NCBI RefSeq assembly: GCF_000455225.1
Contig: NZ_HF954537.1
Location: 775,297 to 839,296 of the forward strand
DNA length: 64,000 nucleotides
From: Megasphaera massiliensis
Lineage (GTDB): Bacteria; Bacillota; Negativicutes; Veillonellales; Megasphaeraceae
Direction of reading: 5' to 3'
The notes under the pieces were generated by a model that saw only the letters and a list, made by a program, of their open reading frames with translations, made no database searches and had not been told where the DNA came from. The position numbers were made by a program, and so were the translations under genes. Shown here piece by piece: positions 17,688 through 26,790 of this stretch (its first letter is position 1; each line of letters opens with the position of its first letter).

Positions 17688-18356
17688 TTATTTTACCCAG
17701 GTAACGACATCTTCCATGGCCTGCCGCGTCTTGGCATGGGGTTCTTCGTTGCGATAGCCAAAGCCGGCCATAACCGAAACGCCGAAGTGTTCCGTGTCGA
17801 GAAGGCCTTCATCGGCCAGCATGGCTTCTACCTTGCTCCGATTAAAGCCTTCAATGGGGCAGGAATCGACGCCGATCATGGCTGCCGTCGTCAGCATGTT
17901 GGCCAGTGCCAAGTAGGTCTGTTTGCTGGCCCAGTCAAAGATGGCCCGGTCGCTTTCCAGTAAGTTGAAATCGTCTTTCTGGAAGGCCTCAAAAGCAGCT
18001 TTTCTCCCCTGCTCCGCCTCTTCCGGCAAATGCTGTACGTCGCGCATGATGTGGGTGATGTAAGGAGAGCTGTACAAGGTATCGACTTTCTTGCGAGCCA
18101 GCAGGATTACGAAGTGACTGGCCCCTTTCAAGCTGTTCTGGGCGCCCCAGGCGATGGGAAATAATTTATCCTTAATGTCCTGGCGTTCAATGACTAAAAA
18201 CTTCCACGGTTCAAAGCCAAAGGAGCTCGGCGATAAACGGCCGGCTTCCAAAATGGTGTTGAAGTCGGCGTCGGATACCTTTTTCGAAGCATCGAAACTC
18301 TTCGTAGCGTGTCTGAAGTTAAAGGCTTTTAAAATATCGGCTGCAGCAATCTTCAT
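17688..18356 (-). CDS. NAD(P)H-dependent nitroreductase family flavoprotein
   Basis: This FMN-binding oxidoreductase of the NfsB/frp group (222 residues) should reduce nitro compounds or quinones. FMN-site elements are FRHATKSFD near the N-terminus, RLSPSSFGFEPWKF and the C-terminal SVMAGFGYRNEEPHAKTRQ. The physiological substrate cannot be told. The start at 18356 is chosen for AAAGG 9 nt upstream. It is a lone gene with a 7-bp inverted repeat about 60 nt upstream that may bind a regulator. It has no obvious link to coaBC or metK and looks inserted into a conserved block. Confidence 0.88.
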   Translation of the reverse strand: MKIAAADILKAFNFRHATKSFDASKKVSDADFNTILEAGRLSPSSFGFEPWKFLVIERQDIKDKLFPIAWGAQNSLKGASHFVILLARKKVDTLYSSPYITHIMRDVQHLPEEAEQGRKAAFEAFQKDDFNLLESDRAIFDWASKQTYLALANMLTTAAMIGVDSCPIEGFNRSKVEAMLADEGLLDTEHFGVSVMAGFGYRNEEPHAKTRQAMEDVVTWVK

Positions 18357-18414
18357 GGGAATCATCCTTTCCATGTCATAGTATATGTTTCATTATCTTG
18401 ATTATTTGTATCAT

Positions 18415-18433
18415 TTAAATCTTGACGATTTAA
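18415..18433. promoter_or_regulatory. Inverted repeat upstream of the nitroreductase gene
   Basis: TTAAATC-TTGAC-GATTTAA is a perfect 7-bp palindrome with a 5-nt centre, next to a TATACT on the minus strand. This is a typical operator layout, possibly for a redox or MarR-type regulator. No clear -35 box was found. Confidence 0.4.
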
Positions 18434-18522
18434 GTATACCATAAGATTTTCAAAACGAAAAGAACGCACTTTTTATATATTTACTACGGATAAACTGATC
18501 TGGGTATATTTTTTATACTGTC

Positions 18523-18559
18523 AAAAAAAAGGCCATCCCAACCGGTCGGGATGGCCTTT
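18523..18559 (-). terminator. Terminator of the yicC-coaBC operon
   Basis: The perfect stem GGCCATCCC / GGGATGGCC is followed by T8 on the minus strand, directly after the coaBC stop. Confidence 0.9.
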
Positions 18560-18561
18560 CG

Positions 18562-19788
18562 TTATGCCTTTTGTTTGGAAGTTTTAGCTTTGATAATCGC
18601 AGCTGCCCGAGCTACGATAATGGAAGCCAGTTCATCTTTTGCCATCTTTTCCAAGGTCTCTGAAGAGCCGTCCGGAAACAGCAAGGTGGCAATATTGGTC
18701 GTCCCCTGGAAGCCGGCACCTTCGGCGCTGACATCGTTGGCTACGAGCATATCGAGATTCTTTTTCTGAAGTTTCTTGGTACCGTATTCGATGACATTCG
18801 TCGTCTCAGCGGCAAAACCGACCAGGACCTGATGGGTTTTACGCTGGCCAAGACCATAGAGGATGTCAGGATTCTTAGCCATTTCAAGGGTCAAGACATC
18901 GTCATTTTTCTTGATCTTATTTTCCGCCGGATGAGCCGAACGATAATCGGCAACGGCCGCGGCTTTAATGACCAAGTCGCAGTCGTCATAATACGATTCG
19001 ACAGCCGCTTTCATGTCCCTGGTACTGCCGACGTCGATGCGCCGTGCAAGGCCGACAGGAGTTTTCAAGTTGTCCGTCGTACCGGCAACCAGAGTAACTT
19101 CGGCCCCGGCAGCAACCGCCGCTTTGGCAATAGCAAAGCCCATGCGGCCGCTGGAATGATTGCCGATGAAGCGGACCGGGTCGATGGGTTCCCGCGTGCC
19201 GCCGGCCGTAACAATGACTTTCTTCCCCTTGAGCAGGTCATTTTTACAGGCCAGCAATTCGATGTAATCGACGATGACGTCCGGGTCGGGCAGGCGGCCG
19301 ATGCCGGTGATGCCGCAGGCCAGGTATCCGCTGTCCGGTTCGATGAGATGATAGCCGAATTTTTTCAGCTTAGCCATATTATCCTGGGTAATGGGGTTCA
19401 AATACATATTGCTGTTCATAGCCGGAGCCATCAGAACCGGCGCTGTCGTTGCCATGACTGTCGTCGTCAGCATATCGTCGGCAATGCCATTGGCGATCTT
19501 ACCGATGATATTGGCCGTCGCCGGTGCAATGACCAGGACGTCGGCCCAGCGGGCCAGGGCAATGTGTTCGACGTTGAATTCAGGAACATCTTCAAACATG
19601 GAAACGGCAACGGGATTTCCTGAGATTTCCCGCAGCGTCAGCGGCGTAATCAACTCCGTTGCATGGGCCGTCATGATACACTTGACTTCAGCTCCTGACT
19701 TCCGAAGTTGACTGGCAACGGATGCGGCCTTAAAGGCTGCAATACCGCCCGTAATGCCAAGGACAATCTTTTTCCCTTCCAAACTCAT
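18562..19788 (-). CDS. coaBC: Bifunctional phosphopantothenoylcysteine synthetase/decarboxylase
   Basis: CoaBC makes 4'-phosphopantetheine for coenzyme A. The N-terminal flavoprotein decarboxylase (CoaC, about 1-190) shows GITGGIAAFKAAS, the ARWADVLVIAPATANIIGK segment and APAMNSNMY. The C-terminal synthetase (CoaB) shows GGTREPIDPVRFIGNHSSG and the KIKKNDD region. The start at 19788 has GGAGG 8 nt upstream. A longer in-frame ORF reaching 19911 overlaps rpoZ and is rejected. It ends the yicC-remA-gmk-rpoZ-coaBC operon. Confidence 0.96.
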   Translation of the reverse strand: MSLEGKKIVLGITGGIAAFKAASVASQLRKSGAEVKCIMTAHATELITPLTLREISGNPVAVSMFEDVPEFNVEHIALARWADVLVIAPATANIIGKIANGIADDMLTTTVMATTAPVLMAPAMNSNMYLNPITQDNMAKLKKFGYHLIEPDSGYLACGITGIGRLPDPDVIVDYIELLACKNDLLKGKKVIVTAGGTREPIDPVRFIGNHSSGRMGFAIAKAAVAAGAEVTLVAGTTDNLKTPVGLARRIDVGSTRDMKAAVESYYDDCDLVIKAAAVADYRSAHPAENKIKKNDDVLTLEMAKNPDILYGLGQRKTHQVLVGFAAETTNVIEYGTKKLQKKNLDMLVANDVSAEGAGFQGTTNIATLLFPDGSSETLEKMAKDELASIIVARAAAIIKAKTSKQKA

Positions 19789-19804
19789 GGCAAGTACCTC
19801 CGTG

Positions 19805-20014
19805 TCATTTAATGCCGTCGCGAGGGGCTTCATAAGTAATCTTATTCTGGTCGATTTCTTCCATGGCGATGGAAACGACTTTGTTCGTATCGACATTGAC
19901 CAAGGCTTCATCGTGGTCGGTCAATTCACGAGCCCGTTTGGCAGCCAAGGTAACCAGTGTATATTTGCTGTCTACTTTCTGCATCAAAGATTCAAGGGTC
20001 GGTTTAATTAACAT
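19805..20014 (-). CDS. rpoZ: RNA polymerase omega subunit
   Basis: Omega is a 69-residue RNA polymerase assembly factor. The protein shows the omega pattern: VDSKYTLVTLAAKRARELTD followed by KVVSIAMEEIDQNKITYE. Its place between gmk and coaBC matches most Firmicutes. Confidence 0.93.
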   Translation of the reverse strand: MLIKPTLESLMQKVDSKYTLVTLAAKRARELTDHDEALVNVDTNKVVSIAMEEIDQNKITYEAPRDGIK

Positions 20015-20030
20015 AGTTCATCTCTCCTAA

Positions 20031-20645
20031 TCATTTATACAATTCTTTCGTATGGGCAATGTTTTTAGCATTGCGCATGACTTTACACTGTTCGGCTTTT
20101 ATGATCGATGCCGCTTCATCGATGGCGGTTTCCAAATCGTCATTGACGATGACATAGTCATAGCGGTCGATCCAGTCGAGCTCTTCGCGAGCTTTGGACA
20201 AGCGGCCGTCAATAACCTCCTCGCTATCGGTCTGGCGGCTGCGCAGTCGGTGTTCCAAGACAGAACGGCTGGGCGGCACGATGTAAATAAAGATGCCCTT
20301 GGGATAGCGTTCCTTGACCTGCATGGCCCCTTGGATATCGATTTCCAGCATGACGTGCTGCCCTTCGTCCAGCATTTGGTAGACGTATTTTTTCGGCGTA
20401 CCGTAATAATGATCGTAGACCTTAGCGTGCTCCAAAAAAGCATCTTCTGAGAGCAGTTGTTCAAAACGGGCATTGTCTGAGAAATAATAATTGACTCCGT
20501 CGACTTCTCCCGGTCGAGGCTGACGGGTTGTCATGGAAATAGAATATTGGATATTGGGAAACTGTTTGCGCAGGGCCGCGCAAATCGTCCCCTTCCCGGC
20601 TCCGGACGGGCCGGATACAACGATGAGCAGTCCGGAATCATTCAT
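20031..20645 (-). CDS. gmk: Guanylate kinase
   Basis: Gmk phosphorylates GMP to GDP. The 204-residue protein has SGPSGAGKGTI (P-loop), SMTTRQPRPGEVDGVNYYF (GMP-binding) and LEIDIQGAMQV. The start at 20645 (MNDSGLLIVVSGPSG) has AAAGGGAG 8 nt upstream; the longer in-frame extension to 20831 runs over remA and is rejected. It begins just after remA and is followed by rpoZ, the usual order. Confidence 0.97.
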   Translation of the reverse strand: MNDSGLLIVVSGPSGAGKGTICAALRKQFPNIQYSISMTTRQPRPGEVDGVNYYFSDNARFEQLLSEDAFLEHAKVYDHYYGTPKKYVYQMLDEGQHVMLEIDIQGAMQVKERYPKGIFIYIVPPSRSVLEHRLRSRQTDSEEVIDGRLSKAREELDWIDRYDYVIVNDDLETAIDEAASIIKAEQCKVMRNAKNIAHTKELYK

Positions 20646-20649
20646 AGTA

Positions 20650-20940
20650 TTACTCCCTTTCTTCTTCCGCTGCATCGATGGCATCAGCATCACTGCCTGC
20701 CGATACGATACGGTGGGAAATGGTTTCCGGCTGAAGAGCCGACAAGATGATCCAGCCGTTATCCATGACGATGACGGACCGCGTCTTGCGGCCAAAGGTC
20801 GCATCGATGAGGTTGTTTCCGTCTCGGGCATCTTGGATAAGGCGCTTGATTGGAGCCGACTCCGGGCTGATCATGGCTACGACCTTATCCCCCATGACGA
20901 CATTGCCGAAGCCGATATTTAATAAATTGAAGTTCATCAT
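20650..20940 (-). CDS. remA: RemA/DUF370 family regulatory protein
   Basis: RemA-type proteins bind DNA and activate biofilm matrix and osmolyte genes in Bacillus. The 96-residue protein has the family core [36 protein letters not shown] and the [10 protein letters not shown] end. A short acidic tail follows that is longer than the Bacillus protein. It overlaps the yicC stop by 4 bases (ATGA). What it controls in this organism cannot be told from sequence. Confidence 0.88.
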   Translation of the reverse strand: MMNFNLLNIGFGNVVMGDKVVAMISPESAPIKRLIQDARDGNNLIDATFGRKTRSVIVMDNGWIILSALQPETISHRIVSAGSDADAIDAAEEERE

Positions 20941-21824
20941 TCGATATTCTGCACCTGTTCGCGGATTTTTTCAATTTCATTTTTAAGCTGCAGCACCGAC
21001 TCCGTGACGGCTAAATCACCGGCCTTGGAGCCGATGGTATTGGCTTCGCGGTTCATTTCCTGAATGAGGAAATCGAGTTTTCGACCGACTTCACCGTCAC
21101 TTTGAAGCATGGTGTGAAGCTGATTCAAATGGCTTTCAAAACGGACGACTTCTTCTGTCACGTCGACCTTATCAGAATACATGGCCACTTCCTGCAAGAG
21201 TCGGTCTTCGTCGGGCACGGGCGCCTGCGCCTTATCGATGAGCTGGCGAATTTTCTTTTCCAGCCGCTCTTGATAAGCCGCCGTCATGGCATCCTTACGA
21301 CCGGCAATTTCTTCGACGAGGCCTTTCATGACAGCCGACCGGGACAGCAAATCCCGACCGATGTTGGCCCCTTCGCGAAGGCGCATGGCAACCATGCTGT
21401 CTAAGGCGCCCTGCAAAGCCGCTTCAAAGGGCGGCCAGCTGGCATCGGCATCGATAGCCGGCGGCGTTTGGACGAACCAATCTTTGGTCAGGGCCATGAC
21501 CTCACCCAAGCCGACGGGACTACCGTCAAAAAAGCGATTCTTGGCTCCTTCAAGGGCCGTCTTAACGGCGCCCAGTGCAGCATCGTCAATATGGATTTCC
21601 GGCGCTGCCGGCGAGAGGTCTTGAACGGTCACAAAGACATCGACCTTGCCCCGCTTCAAGACGGCTTTAATGCCGCTGCGCAGGCGGTCTTCCAAAGCCA
21701 GGTACGCATGGGGCATCCGTATATTCAATTCCAAAAAACGTTGGTTCACTGCCCGCATTTCAATGGTAACAGCCAGTTTGCCGTCATTGCCGGTTCCCCT
21801 GCCAAAACCAGTCATACTTCGCAT
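20937..21824 (-). CDS. yicC: YicC-family endoribonuclease
   Basis: The 295-residue YicC/YloC family protein begins [10 protein letters not shown] and ends with the conserved [19 protein letters not shown] segment, as expected. Family members have been described as endoribonucleases affecting small-RNA turnover. It is the first gene of yicC-remA-gmk-rpoZ-coaBC. AAGGGGG precedes the ATG and a promoter lies about 35 nt upstream. Confidence 0.93.
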   Translation of the reverse strand: MRSMTGFGRGTGNDGKLAVTIEMRAVNQRFLELNIRMPHAYLALEDRLRSGIKAVLKRGKVDVFVTVQDLSPAAPEIHIDDAALGAVKTALEGAKNRFFDGSPVGLGEVMALTKDWFVQTPPAIDADASWPPFEAALQGALDSMVAMRLREGANIGRDLLSRSAVMKGLVEEIAGRKDAMTAAYQERLEKKIRQLIDKAQAPVPDEDRLLQEVAMYSDKVDVTEEVVRFESHLNQLHTMLQSDGEVGRKLDFLIQEMNREANTIGSKAGDLAVTESVLQLKNEIEKIREQVQNIE

Positions 21825-21858
21825 GTTAGAACCCCCTTAATAACCTATTCAATACCTC

Positions 21859-21888
21859 ATTATAGCCTATCCGGCGTCCATATTGCAA
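21859..21888 (-). promoter_or_regulatory. Promoter of the yicC operon
   Basis: TTGCAA (21883-21888), an 18-nt spacer and TATAAT (21859-21864) lie on the minus strand, giving a short leader to yicC. Confidence 0.65.
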
Positions 21889-21973
21889 ATTTTTTATATC
21901 GATGCCACCGTATGCCCGTCTTTCATCGCCCTTACAGAAAGCTGCTACACAGCCGATTTTCCGGCACAGCCCC

Positions 21974-22001
21974 TTGCCTTTCTCCGCCCGTTTGCTACAA
22001 T
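21974..22001 (+). promoter_or_regulatory. Promoter of the small membrane-protein gene
   Basis: TTGCCT (21974-21979), a 16-nt spacer and TACAAT (21996-22001) with an upstream TGC (extended -10) lie 115 nt before the small ORF. Confidence 0.5.
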
Positions 22002-22116
22002 AAAGTAAAGAAAAGAGTGAATTCGACCTATCCCAGATTTTCGTTAAGAACCATTCTATCTGACGGAGCTGATTTCTGCCTTTCATCTCCCTGCCTTGCG
22101 TCAGGAGGTCTGCCTT

Positions 22117-22356
22117 ATGAGCAAACATTACCCGGATTTTTCCCCCTTGCTGGACTGCATAGCCGCTTTCTTCGGAATGATATACGCCATTTGCCTTTTA
22201 ATTTTGGTCCTTCTCCTGGCCGTCCCCATCATAGGCGTCATCATCTATCTTTGTTCTTCCCTGCTGTTCCCGACAGACTGGGTGCTTCCCATCACAGCGG
22301 CCGGCACGATACTCTGTCTATTCATAACAGCGATTTCGGCATGGTGTGAATGGTGA
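22117..22356 (+). CDS. Small membrane protein of unknown function
   Basis: This is a 79-residue protein with two hydrophobic segments (about 12-42 and 54-75) separated by a short polar turn, and it ends in AWCEW. It has no recognised family. It is supported by an AGGAGG 8 nt before the ATG, a plausible promoter and an immediate terminator, and it overlaps no other gene. It sits between divergent yicC and rqcH and is transcribed like rqcH but as its own unit. Confidence 0.65.
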   Translation: MSKHYPDFSPLLDCIAAFFGMIYAICLLILVLLLAVPIIGVIIYLCSSLLFPTDWVLPITAAGTILCLFITAISAWCEW

Positions 22357-22370
22357 TTTTCCCTCATCCG

Positions 22371-22398
22371 CCCCCTTCTTTTCTGAAGGGGATTTTTT
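22371..22398 (+). terminator. Terminator of the small membrane-protein gene
   Basis: Stem CCCCTTC / GAAGGGG with a 6-nt loop is followed by AT6, 15 nt after the stop. Confidence 0.8.
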
Positions 22399-22405
22399 AT
22401 ATCCC

Positions 22406-22435
22406 TTCACAGGACCTTTACAAACATGGTATGAT
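22406..22435 (+). promoter_or_regulatory. Promoter of rqcH
   Basis: TTCACA (22406-22411), an 18-nt spacer and TATGAT (22430-22435) lie 45 nt before the rqcH ATG. Confidence 0.6.
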
Positions 22436-22480
22436 AAAAAGGATTGAATTTTTTAGTGTACCAGATAAGGAGGTACTTCT

Positions 22481-24187
22481 ATGAACTTAGACGGTATCAC
22501 ATTACACTGCATTACCAACGAACTGGCGGACATTCTCCAAGGCGGCCAGATATCTAAAATCTATCAGCTCGACGCCCGGTCCCTGTACTTCCGCATCTTT
22601 AATGATACAGGCCTTCACCATTTGGTCATTACTCTCGATGATTCTCCGCGCCTTTACATTGCCGACACGGTCCCGCCGACGCCGGATATCCCGACGGGGC
22701 TCTGCATGTTTCTCCGCAAGTATTATGAAAACGGACGCATCGCTTCCATTGCCCAACTCCATTTAGACCGACTTATCGAAATCGCCGTCGATGTCCTCGA
22801 TATCTCCGGCAAGGTCGTCACCCGTAAGATCCATGTCGAACTCATGGGAAAATACAGCAACGTCATTTTCACGGAAGACGGAGTCATCATCGAAGCCCTC
22901 ATTAAGACCGGTAAAAACAAACAGGCCGTCCGCACCATTGCTCCCAAGGAGCCCTATGATTTTCCGCCGAATTTCATGCGCATGGATCCCTTTTCCTTCT
23001 CTGCCCAAGAACTGACGGATATGATGGAAACCGGCGGCGACGAACCCTTAAAGACCTGGATGCTCAAGCGCTTCAACGGCATGAGCACCGTCGTCTTGAC
23101 CGAATTATCCCACGACTCCGGCATCGACACGGCCACCCTCGTACAGGATCTGTCCCCGGCTGACCGCTTTGCTTGGTGCCGTACGGTCGAAGCCTTTGGC
23201 AAGCGCCTCGCCGGGATTTCCGGCGCCTACGTCTATACCGTCAAAGGCAAGGAAGTCATCTTCCCCTTGGAACTAAACAGCCTCTCCCAGTATCCGCGGC
23301 GTCACTTCCCCCTCATCGAAACGTATCTCAGCGAATACCAGGCCACGCACCGCAGCCTGAACGGCGAACAGGAACAGCTGCAAAAGAAGGTCGCCAAGCT
23401 CATTGAAAAGCAAAAACGAAAAATCAAGCGCATTGCCGATGAAATGAAAGAAACGAAGAAAATCGACAGCTATAAATTGTACGGCGACTTGCTCATGATT
23501 TACGCTTATGAAAAGCACGACCATGAAAAACAAGTAACCGTCAAAAACCTCTTATCCGAAAACCAGGAAGACGTCACCATCGCCCTCGACCCGGCCTACT
23601 CCATGACCGACAATGCCAACCGCTATTACAAGCGCTATACGAAGCTGCGCAACCGCAAACAGATATCGGCTCAGCTCCACGAGGAAAACCAACAGCATTT
23701 AGACTATCTCTACTCCCTCGAATATGCCTTGGAAAACACGACGACGAAAGATGAAATCACGGACATCAAGGCCGAAATGAAACAGATGAACCTCATCAGC
23801 GGCCATAATAAAGATAGGCAAAAGAAAGAATCGGCTCAGGACATCTTAACCATCGACGCCGACGGCCTGACCATCTGGGTCGGCCGCAACAATCGGCAAA
23901 ATGACTTCTTGACCTTGAAGAAAGCTCATCCCTACGACCTGTGGTTCCACGTCAAGGACCAACCCGGTTCCCACGTCATCTTAGCCTCGCACAACGCCGA
24001 TCCGACGGATGCCCAAATCGAACGGGCAGCACAACTGGCCGCCTATTACAGTAAAGGCCGGGACAGCTCTAAAGTCGAAGTCGACTGCACCCTCGTACGC
24101 CATGTAAAGAAACCGGCCCACGCCGTCCCGGGCTACGTCATATTCACCAATCAGACGACATACATCGTCGAGCCCAAGAAAGAATAG
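22481..24187 (+). CDS. rqcH: NFACT ribosome-quality-control protein (RqcH/FbpA)
   Basis: RqcH binds obstructed 50S subunits and adds C-terminal Ala tails to stalled peptides. Older annotations call it fibronectin-binding protein. The 568-residue protein has the NFACT-N domain (about 1-200), a helical and coiled-coil middle rich in Lys/Glu (about 285-340 and 400-450) and the C-terminal NFACT-R domain with DLWFHVKDQPGSHV and RDSSKVEVDCT. An AAGGAGG precedes the ATG. It is monocistronic, with its own promoter and terminator. Confidence 0.93.
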   Translation: MNLDGITLHCITNELADILQGGQISKIYQLDARSLYFRIFNDTGLHHLVITLDDSPRLYIADTVPPTPDIPTGLCMFLRKYYENGRIASIAQLHLDRLIEIAVDVLDISGKVVTRKIHVELMGKYSNVIFTEDGVIIEALIKTGKNKQAVRTIAPKEPYDFPPNFMRMDPFSFSAQELTDMMETGGDEPLKTWMLKRFNGMSTVVLTELSHDSGIDTATLVQDLSPADRFAWCRTVEAFGKRLAGISGAYVYTVKGKEVIFPLELNSLSQYPRRHFPLIETYLSEYQATHRSLNGEQEQLQKKVAKLIEKQKRKIKRIADEMKETKKIDSYKLYGDLLMIYAYEKHDHEKQVTVKNLLSENQEDVTIALDPAYSMTDNANRYYKRYTKLRNRKQISAQLHEENQQHLDYLYSLEYALENTTTKDEITDIKAEMKQMNLISGHNKDRQKKESAQDILTIDADGLTIWVGRNNRQNDFLTLKKAHPYDLWFHVKDQPGSHVILASHNADPTDAQIERAAQLAAYYSKGRDSSKVEVDCTLVRHVKKPAHAVPGYVIFTNQTTYIVEPKKE

Positions 24188-24207
24188 CCGCATCGAAATC
24201 AGGACGA

Positions 24208-24238
24208 CAAAAAGCTCTCGCAACTGCGAGAGCTTTTC
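24208..24238. terminator. Bidirectional terminator (rqcH / speD operon)
   Basis: Perfect 12-bp stem AAAAGCTCTCGC with an AACT loop lies between convergent rqcH and the aldolase gene. T runs can form in both directions. Confidence 0.9.
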
Positions 24239-24874
24239 TTATTTCTGTTTCAAATACCAGCTCAAAGGCTTGGCCTTCGTCGTCGTATGCCCCTTATCTC
24301 CGCCGGCCAACGAAAAGATCAGGGAATCACGATACATCTTCGCTACCGCTTCCAGCGTATCCAGGCGGTAGAAAGCTTCTTTAAGATCGGTTCCCAAGGT
24401 AACGGCGCCGTGCCGTTCCATGAGGAATACTGAGGCTGTTTCAGCGGCAGCACCGCATCCTTCAGCAAGTTCCAACGATCCGGGAGGCGCATAGGGCACA
24501 GTCGGCACTTCGCCTAAGACCATGGCCCCTTCGGTCACGATGTCGGCTGCAAAAGGAATACCGGCTACGGTCAGGGCCGTCGCCGTAACGGGATGAGCAT
24601 GGATGATGGCATGAACATCTTGCCGCTTCCGATAGATGTTGAGATGGAGGGCCGTTTCCGATGACGGTTTCCCCATCCCCTCGAAAACGATGCCGTCCAG
24701 ATTGACGACCAGGAGGTCCTTCGGATGGAGCTCGTCCTTTGGAAGGCCCGACGGGGTAATGACGATAAGGCCGTCGTCACGGCGATAACTGATATTGCCG
24801 TCACAGGCAGCCACCAATCCGCCCTTCTTCATGGCCTTTCCGATGGCACAGAGTGTTTTCTTATTATCCAACAT
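24239..24874 (-). CDS. Class II aldolase/adducin family protein
   Basis: This zinc aldolase of the FucA/AraD/MtnB superfamily has 211 residues. Visible are DGNISYR, ITPSGLPKDEL, PSSETALHLNIYR (catalytic Glu), IIHAHP (two Zn His) and MERHGAVTLGTDL (third Zn His). The substrate cannot be read from sequence. L-fuculose 1-phosphate aldolase is the generic name. Being 9 nt after speD, whose product leads to methylthioadenosine, it could act on 5-deoxypentulose- or methylthioribulose-phosphate by-products; this is inference. An AAGGAGG precedes the ATG. It is the last gene of the operon. Confidence 0.85.
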   Translation of the reverse strand: MLDNKKTLCAIGKAMKKGGLVAACDGNISYRRDDGLIVITPSGLPKDELHPKDLLVVNLDGIVFEGMGKPSSETALHLNIYRKRQDVHAIIHAHPVTATALTVAGIPFAADIVTEGAMVLGEVPTVPYAPPGSLELAEGCGAAAETASVFLMERHGAVTLGTDLKEAFYRLDTLEAVAKMYRDSLIFSLAGGDKGHTTTKAKPLSWYLKQK

Positions 24875-24883
24875 TCGTCCTCC

Positions 24884-25648
24884 TTAGCGCATAGACGGCA
24901 TATTGCGGCCGTTGTAGATTTCCAGCATTTCCTGCCGGACTTGGCGGCGGATTTGCTGCTGTTCCCGTTCACTCAAATCGTCTTTGGTAATATTGAACAG
25001 GTAGTTATTTAAATCGAAGTCGTGGAGGACCATCTTCGTATGAAAAATATTCTCCTGATAGACGTTGACATCGATCATATCATAGCGATGCCGCGTCGCC
25101 GGCGCAATATAATTTTGAATGGAATTGATGCGGTGATCGATAAACAGCTTCTTGCCGTTCATATCCCGCGTAAAGCCGCGAACGCGGTAGTCGAGAGTAA
25201 CGATGTCGGAATCGAAGCTGTCCAGGAGGTAATTGAGCGCATTGAGCGGCGAAATGCGGCCGCACGTCGACACGTCGATATCGGCCCGAAAGGTCATGAT
25301 ACCCTTTTGAGGATGGCTTTCGGGATAGGTATGGACCGTCAGGTGGCTCTTGTCGAGATGGCATACGACGTCGGCATCGTGAACCTCATCCTCCGAAATG
25401 AGGATGGTAACGCTCGCTCCCTGAGGATCGTAGTCCTGGCTGGCTACGTTTAAGATATGAGCGCCGATGATATCCGACACGTTGCGCAGGATATTGGTCA
25501 ATCGTTCGGCATTATACTGCTCGTCAATATATTCGATATATTGGCGCCGCGATTCGTCACTGACGGCATAGCAGATGTCATAAATATTAAAGCTCAGAGT
25601 CTTCGTCAGGTTATTGAACCCGTAGAGCTTGAGTTTTTTCGTTTTCAT
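24884..25648 (-). CDS. speD: S-adenosylmethionine decarboxylase proenzyme, E. coli type
   Basis: SpeD makes decarboxylated SAM, the aminopropyl donor for spermidine. The 254-residue protein matches the long proteobacterial-type enzyme. It has [17 protein letters not shown], where cleavage before Ser101 makes the pyruvoyl group, then [42 protein letters not shown] and the ending YNGRNMP. The ATG at 25648 gives [20 protein letters not shown], like E. coli, although its Shine-Dalgarno is poor. No speE is in the window. The potABCD uptake genes are 33 kb away. Confidence 0.95.
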   Translation of the reverse strand: MKTKKLKLYGFNNLTKTLSFNIYDICYAVSDESRRQYIEYIDEQYNAERLTNILRNVSDIIGAHILNVASQDYDPQGASVTILISEDEVHDADVVCHLDKSHLTVHTYPESHPQKGIMTFRADIDVSTCGRISPLNALNYLLDSFDSDIVTLDYRVRGFTRDMNGKKLFIDHRINSIQNYIAPATRHRYDMIDVNVYQENIFHTKMVLHDFDLNNYLFNITKDDLSEREQQQIRRQVRQEMLEIYNGRNMPSMR

Positions 25649-25679
25649 GAATGGTAATCCAGTTCCTTCCCCAATGGGC

Positions 25680-26180
25680 TTATTTTCGGTCAATCTCGTG
25701 AAAGGCAATATCCGTAATGACCCCGTCGTCAATGGTCACGACGGCATAGGTCCCTTTTCGCCCGTCGCGGGGCAGACCGATGCTGCCGGGATTGACGATC
25801 CACAGGTCAGCCTCACGCTTGATGAAGCGGCGGTGGGTATGGCCGAAGACGACGAGGTCGGCATGCTGTTCGTTTCCTAATTCGACGAGTTTTTGCAGCC
25901 GCCGTTCTCCGTACCATTGGCTGCCGTGAATGGCGACAATACGAATGCCGCCGACGGTAACACAGCGGCATTCCGGATCGTTGGTATGGTTCAGATAGTC
26001 GTTATTGCCCAAAACGGCATAGACCGGCACGCCCGTATATATGGCTAAATCCTCGCCGTCGTCGCAGTAGTCGCCGCCGTGAATCCAGGCAGCCACATCG
26101 GGAGCACTGTCAGCCATGCGAGACAGGCATTCAAAACGGCCGTGGCTGTCACTGACCAAGCCTACCCGGACGGTACTCAT
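25680..26180 (-). CDS. YfcE/MJ0936-type metallophosphoesterase
   Basis: This small calcineurin-like phosphodiesterase has 166 residues and all metal motifs: SDSHG (about 10-14), HGGD (34-37), GNND (58-61), the IHGSQ loop, GHTH and NPGS. Family members cleave phosphodiesters in vitro, and the natural substrate is unknown. It overlaps the rdgB stop by four bases (ATGA), so the two are translated together. Confidence 0.92.
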   Translation of the reverse strand: MSTVRVGLVSDSHGRFECLSRMADSAPDVAAWIHGGDYCDDGEDLAIYTGVPVYAVLGNNDYLNHTNDPECRCVTVGGIRIVAIHGSQWYGERRLQKLVELGNEQHADLVVFGHTHRRFIKREADLWIVNPGSIGLPRDGRKGTYAVVTIDDGVITDIAFHEIDRK

Positions 26181-26767
26181 GACAAGGCCTCGACGAGTTT
26201 CTTCAAGGCTTTCCCCCGATGACTGATTTCATTTTTTTCGGCCATGGACAATTCAGCCATGGTCTTCCCTTTTTCAGGAACGTAGAATAAAGGGTCGTAA
26301 CCAAAGCCGTTGTCGCCGGCATAAACATCCTGAAAGAGACCGTCGCAGCTCCCTTCAGCCTGTACAGTGCGGCCGTCAGGCCAGATGAGGACCAAAGAGC
26401 AAATGTAGTGAACCGTCCGTTCTTCCGGCGGAAAAGCTGCCAGTTCCGCTATGAGCTTTTGATTGTTGGCTTCATCGTCGCAGTCGGGACCGGCATAACG
26501 GGCCGAGTAGACGCCGGGACGGCCGCCAAGGGCATCGGCGGCAATCCCCGAATCATCGGCCAGGCACGGAAGTCCTGTAGCCTTCATATAATACGAGGCT
26601 TTCAGCAGGGCATTTTCGGCAAAGGTCGTTCCCGTTTCTTCCGGCTCCGTAATCGACGGCAGGACATCGTGCACCGAAACGGCTTCATAGCCCAAAGGCT
26701 CTAAAATACTTTTGAATTCCCGTATCTTCCCGGCATTATGTGTTGCCAGTACAATTTTTTCTGCCAC
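26177..26767 (-). CDS. rdgB: XTP/dITP diphosphatase
   Basis: RdgB (HAM1) removes deaminated purine nucleotides from the pool. The 196-residue protein has LATHNAGKIREF, FAENALLKA, LADDSGIAADALGGRPGVYSARYAG and GFGYDPLF, ending with KNEISHRGKAL. The start is GTG at 26767 with AAGGGGG 7 nt upstream. Confidence 0.96.
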   Translation of the reverse strand: MAEKIVLATHNAGKIREFKSILEPLGYEAVSVHDVLPSITEPEETGTTFAENALLKASYYMKATGLPCLADDSGIAADALGGRPGVYSARYAGPDCDDEANNQKLIAELAAFPPEERTVHYICSLVLIWPDGRTVQAEGSCDGLFQDVYAGDNGFGYDPLFYVPEKGKTMAELSMAEKNEISHRGKALKKLVEALS

Positions 26768-26790
26768 GGCACATCCCCCTTGTCCGGCTG

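Noticed and set aside
21468..22349. 293-residue plus-strand ORF
   Set aside because: Lies antisense to yicC, which has clear family motifs, then runs out of frame through the promoter and gene of the small membrane protein.
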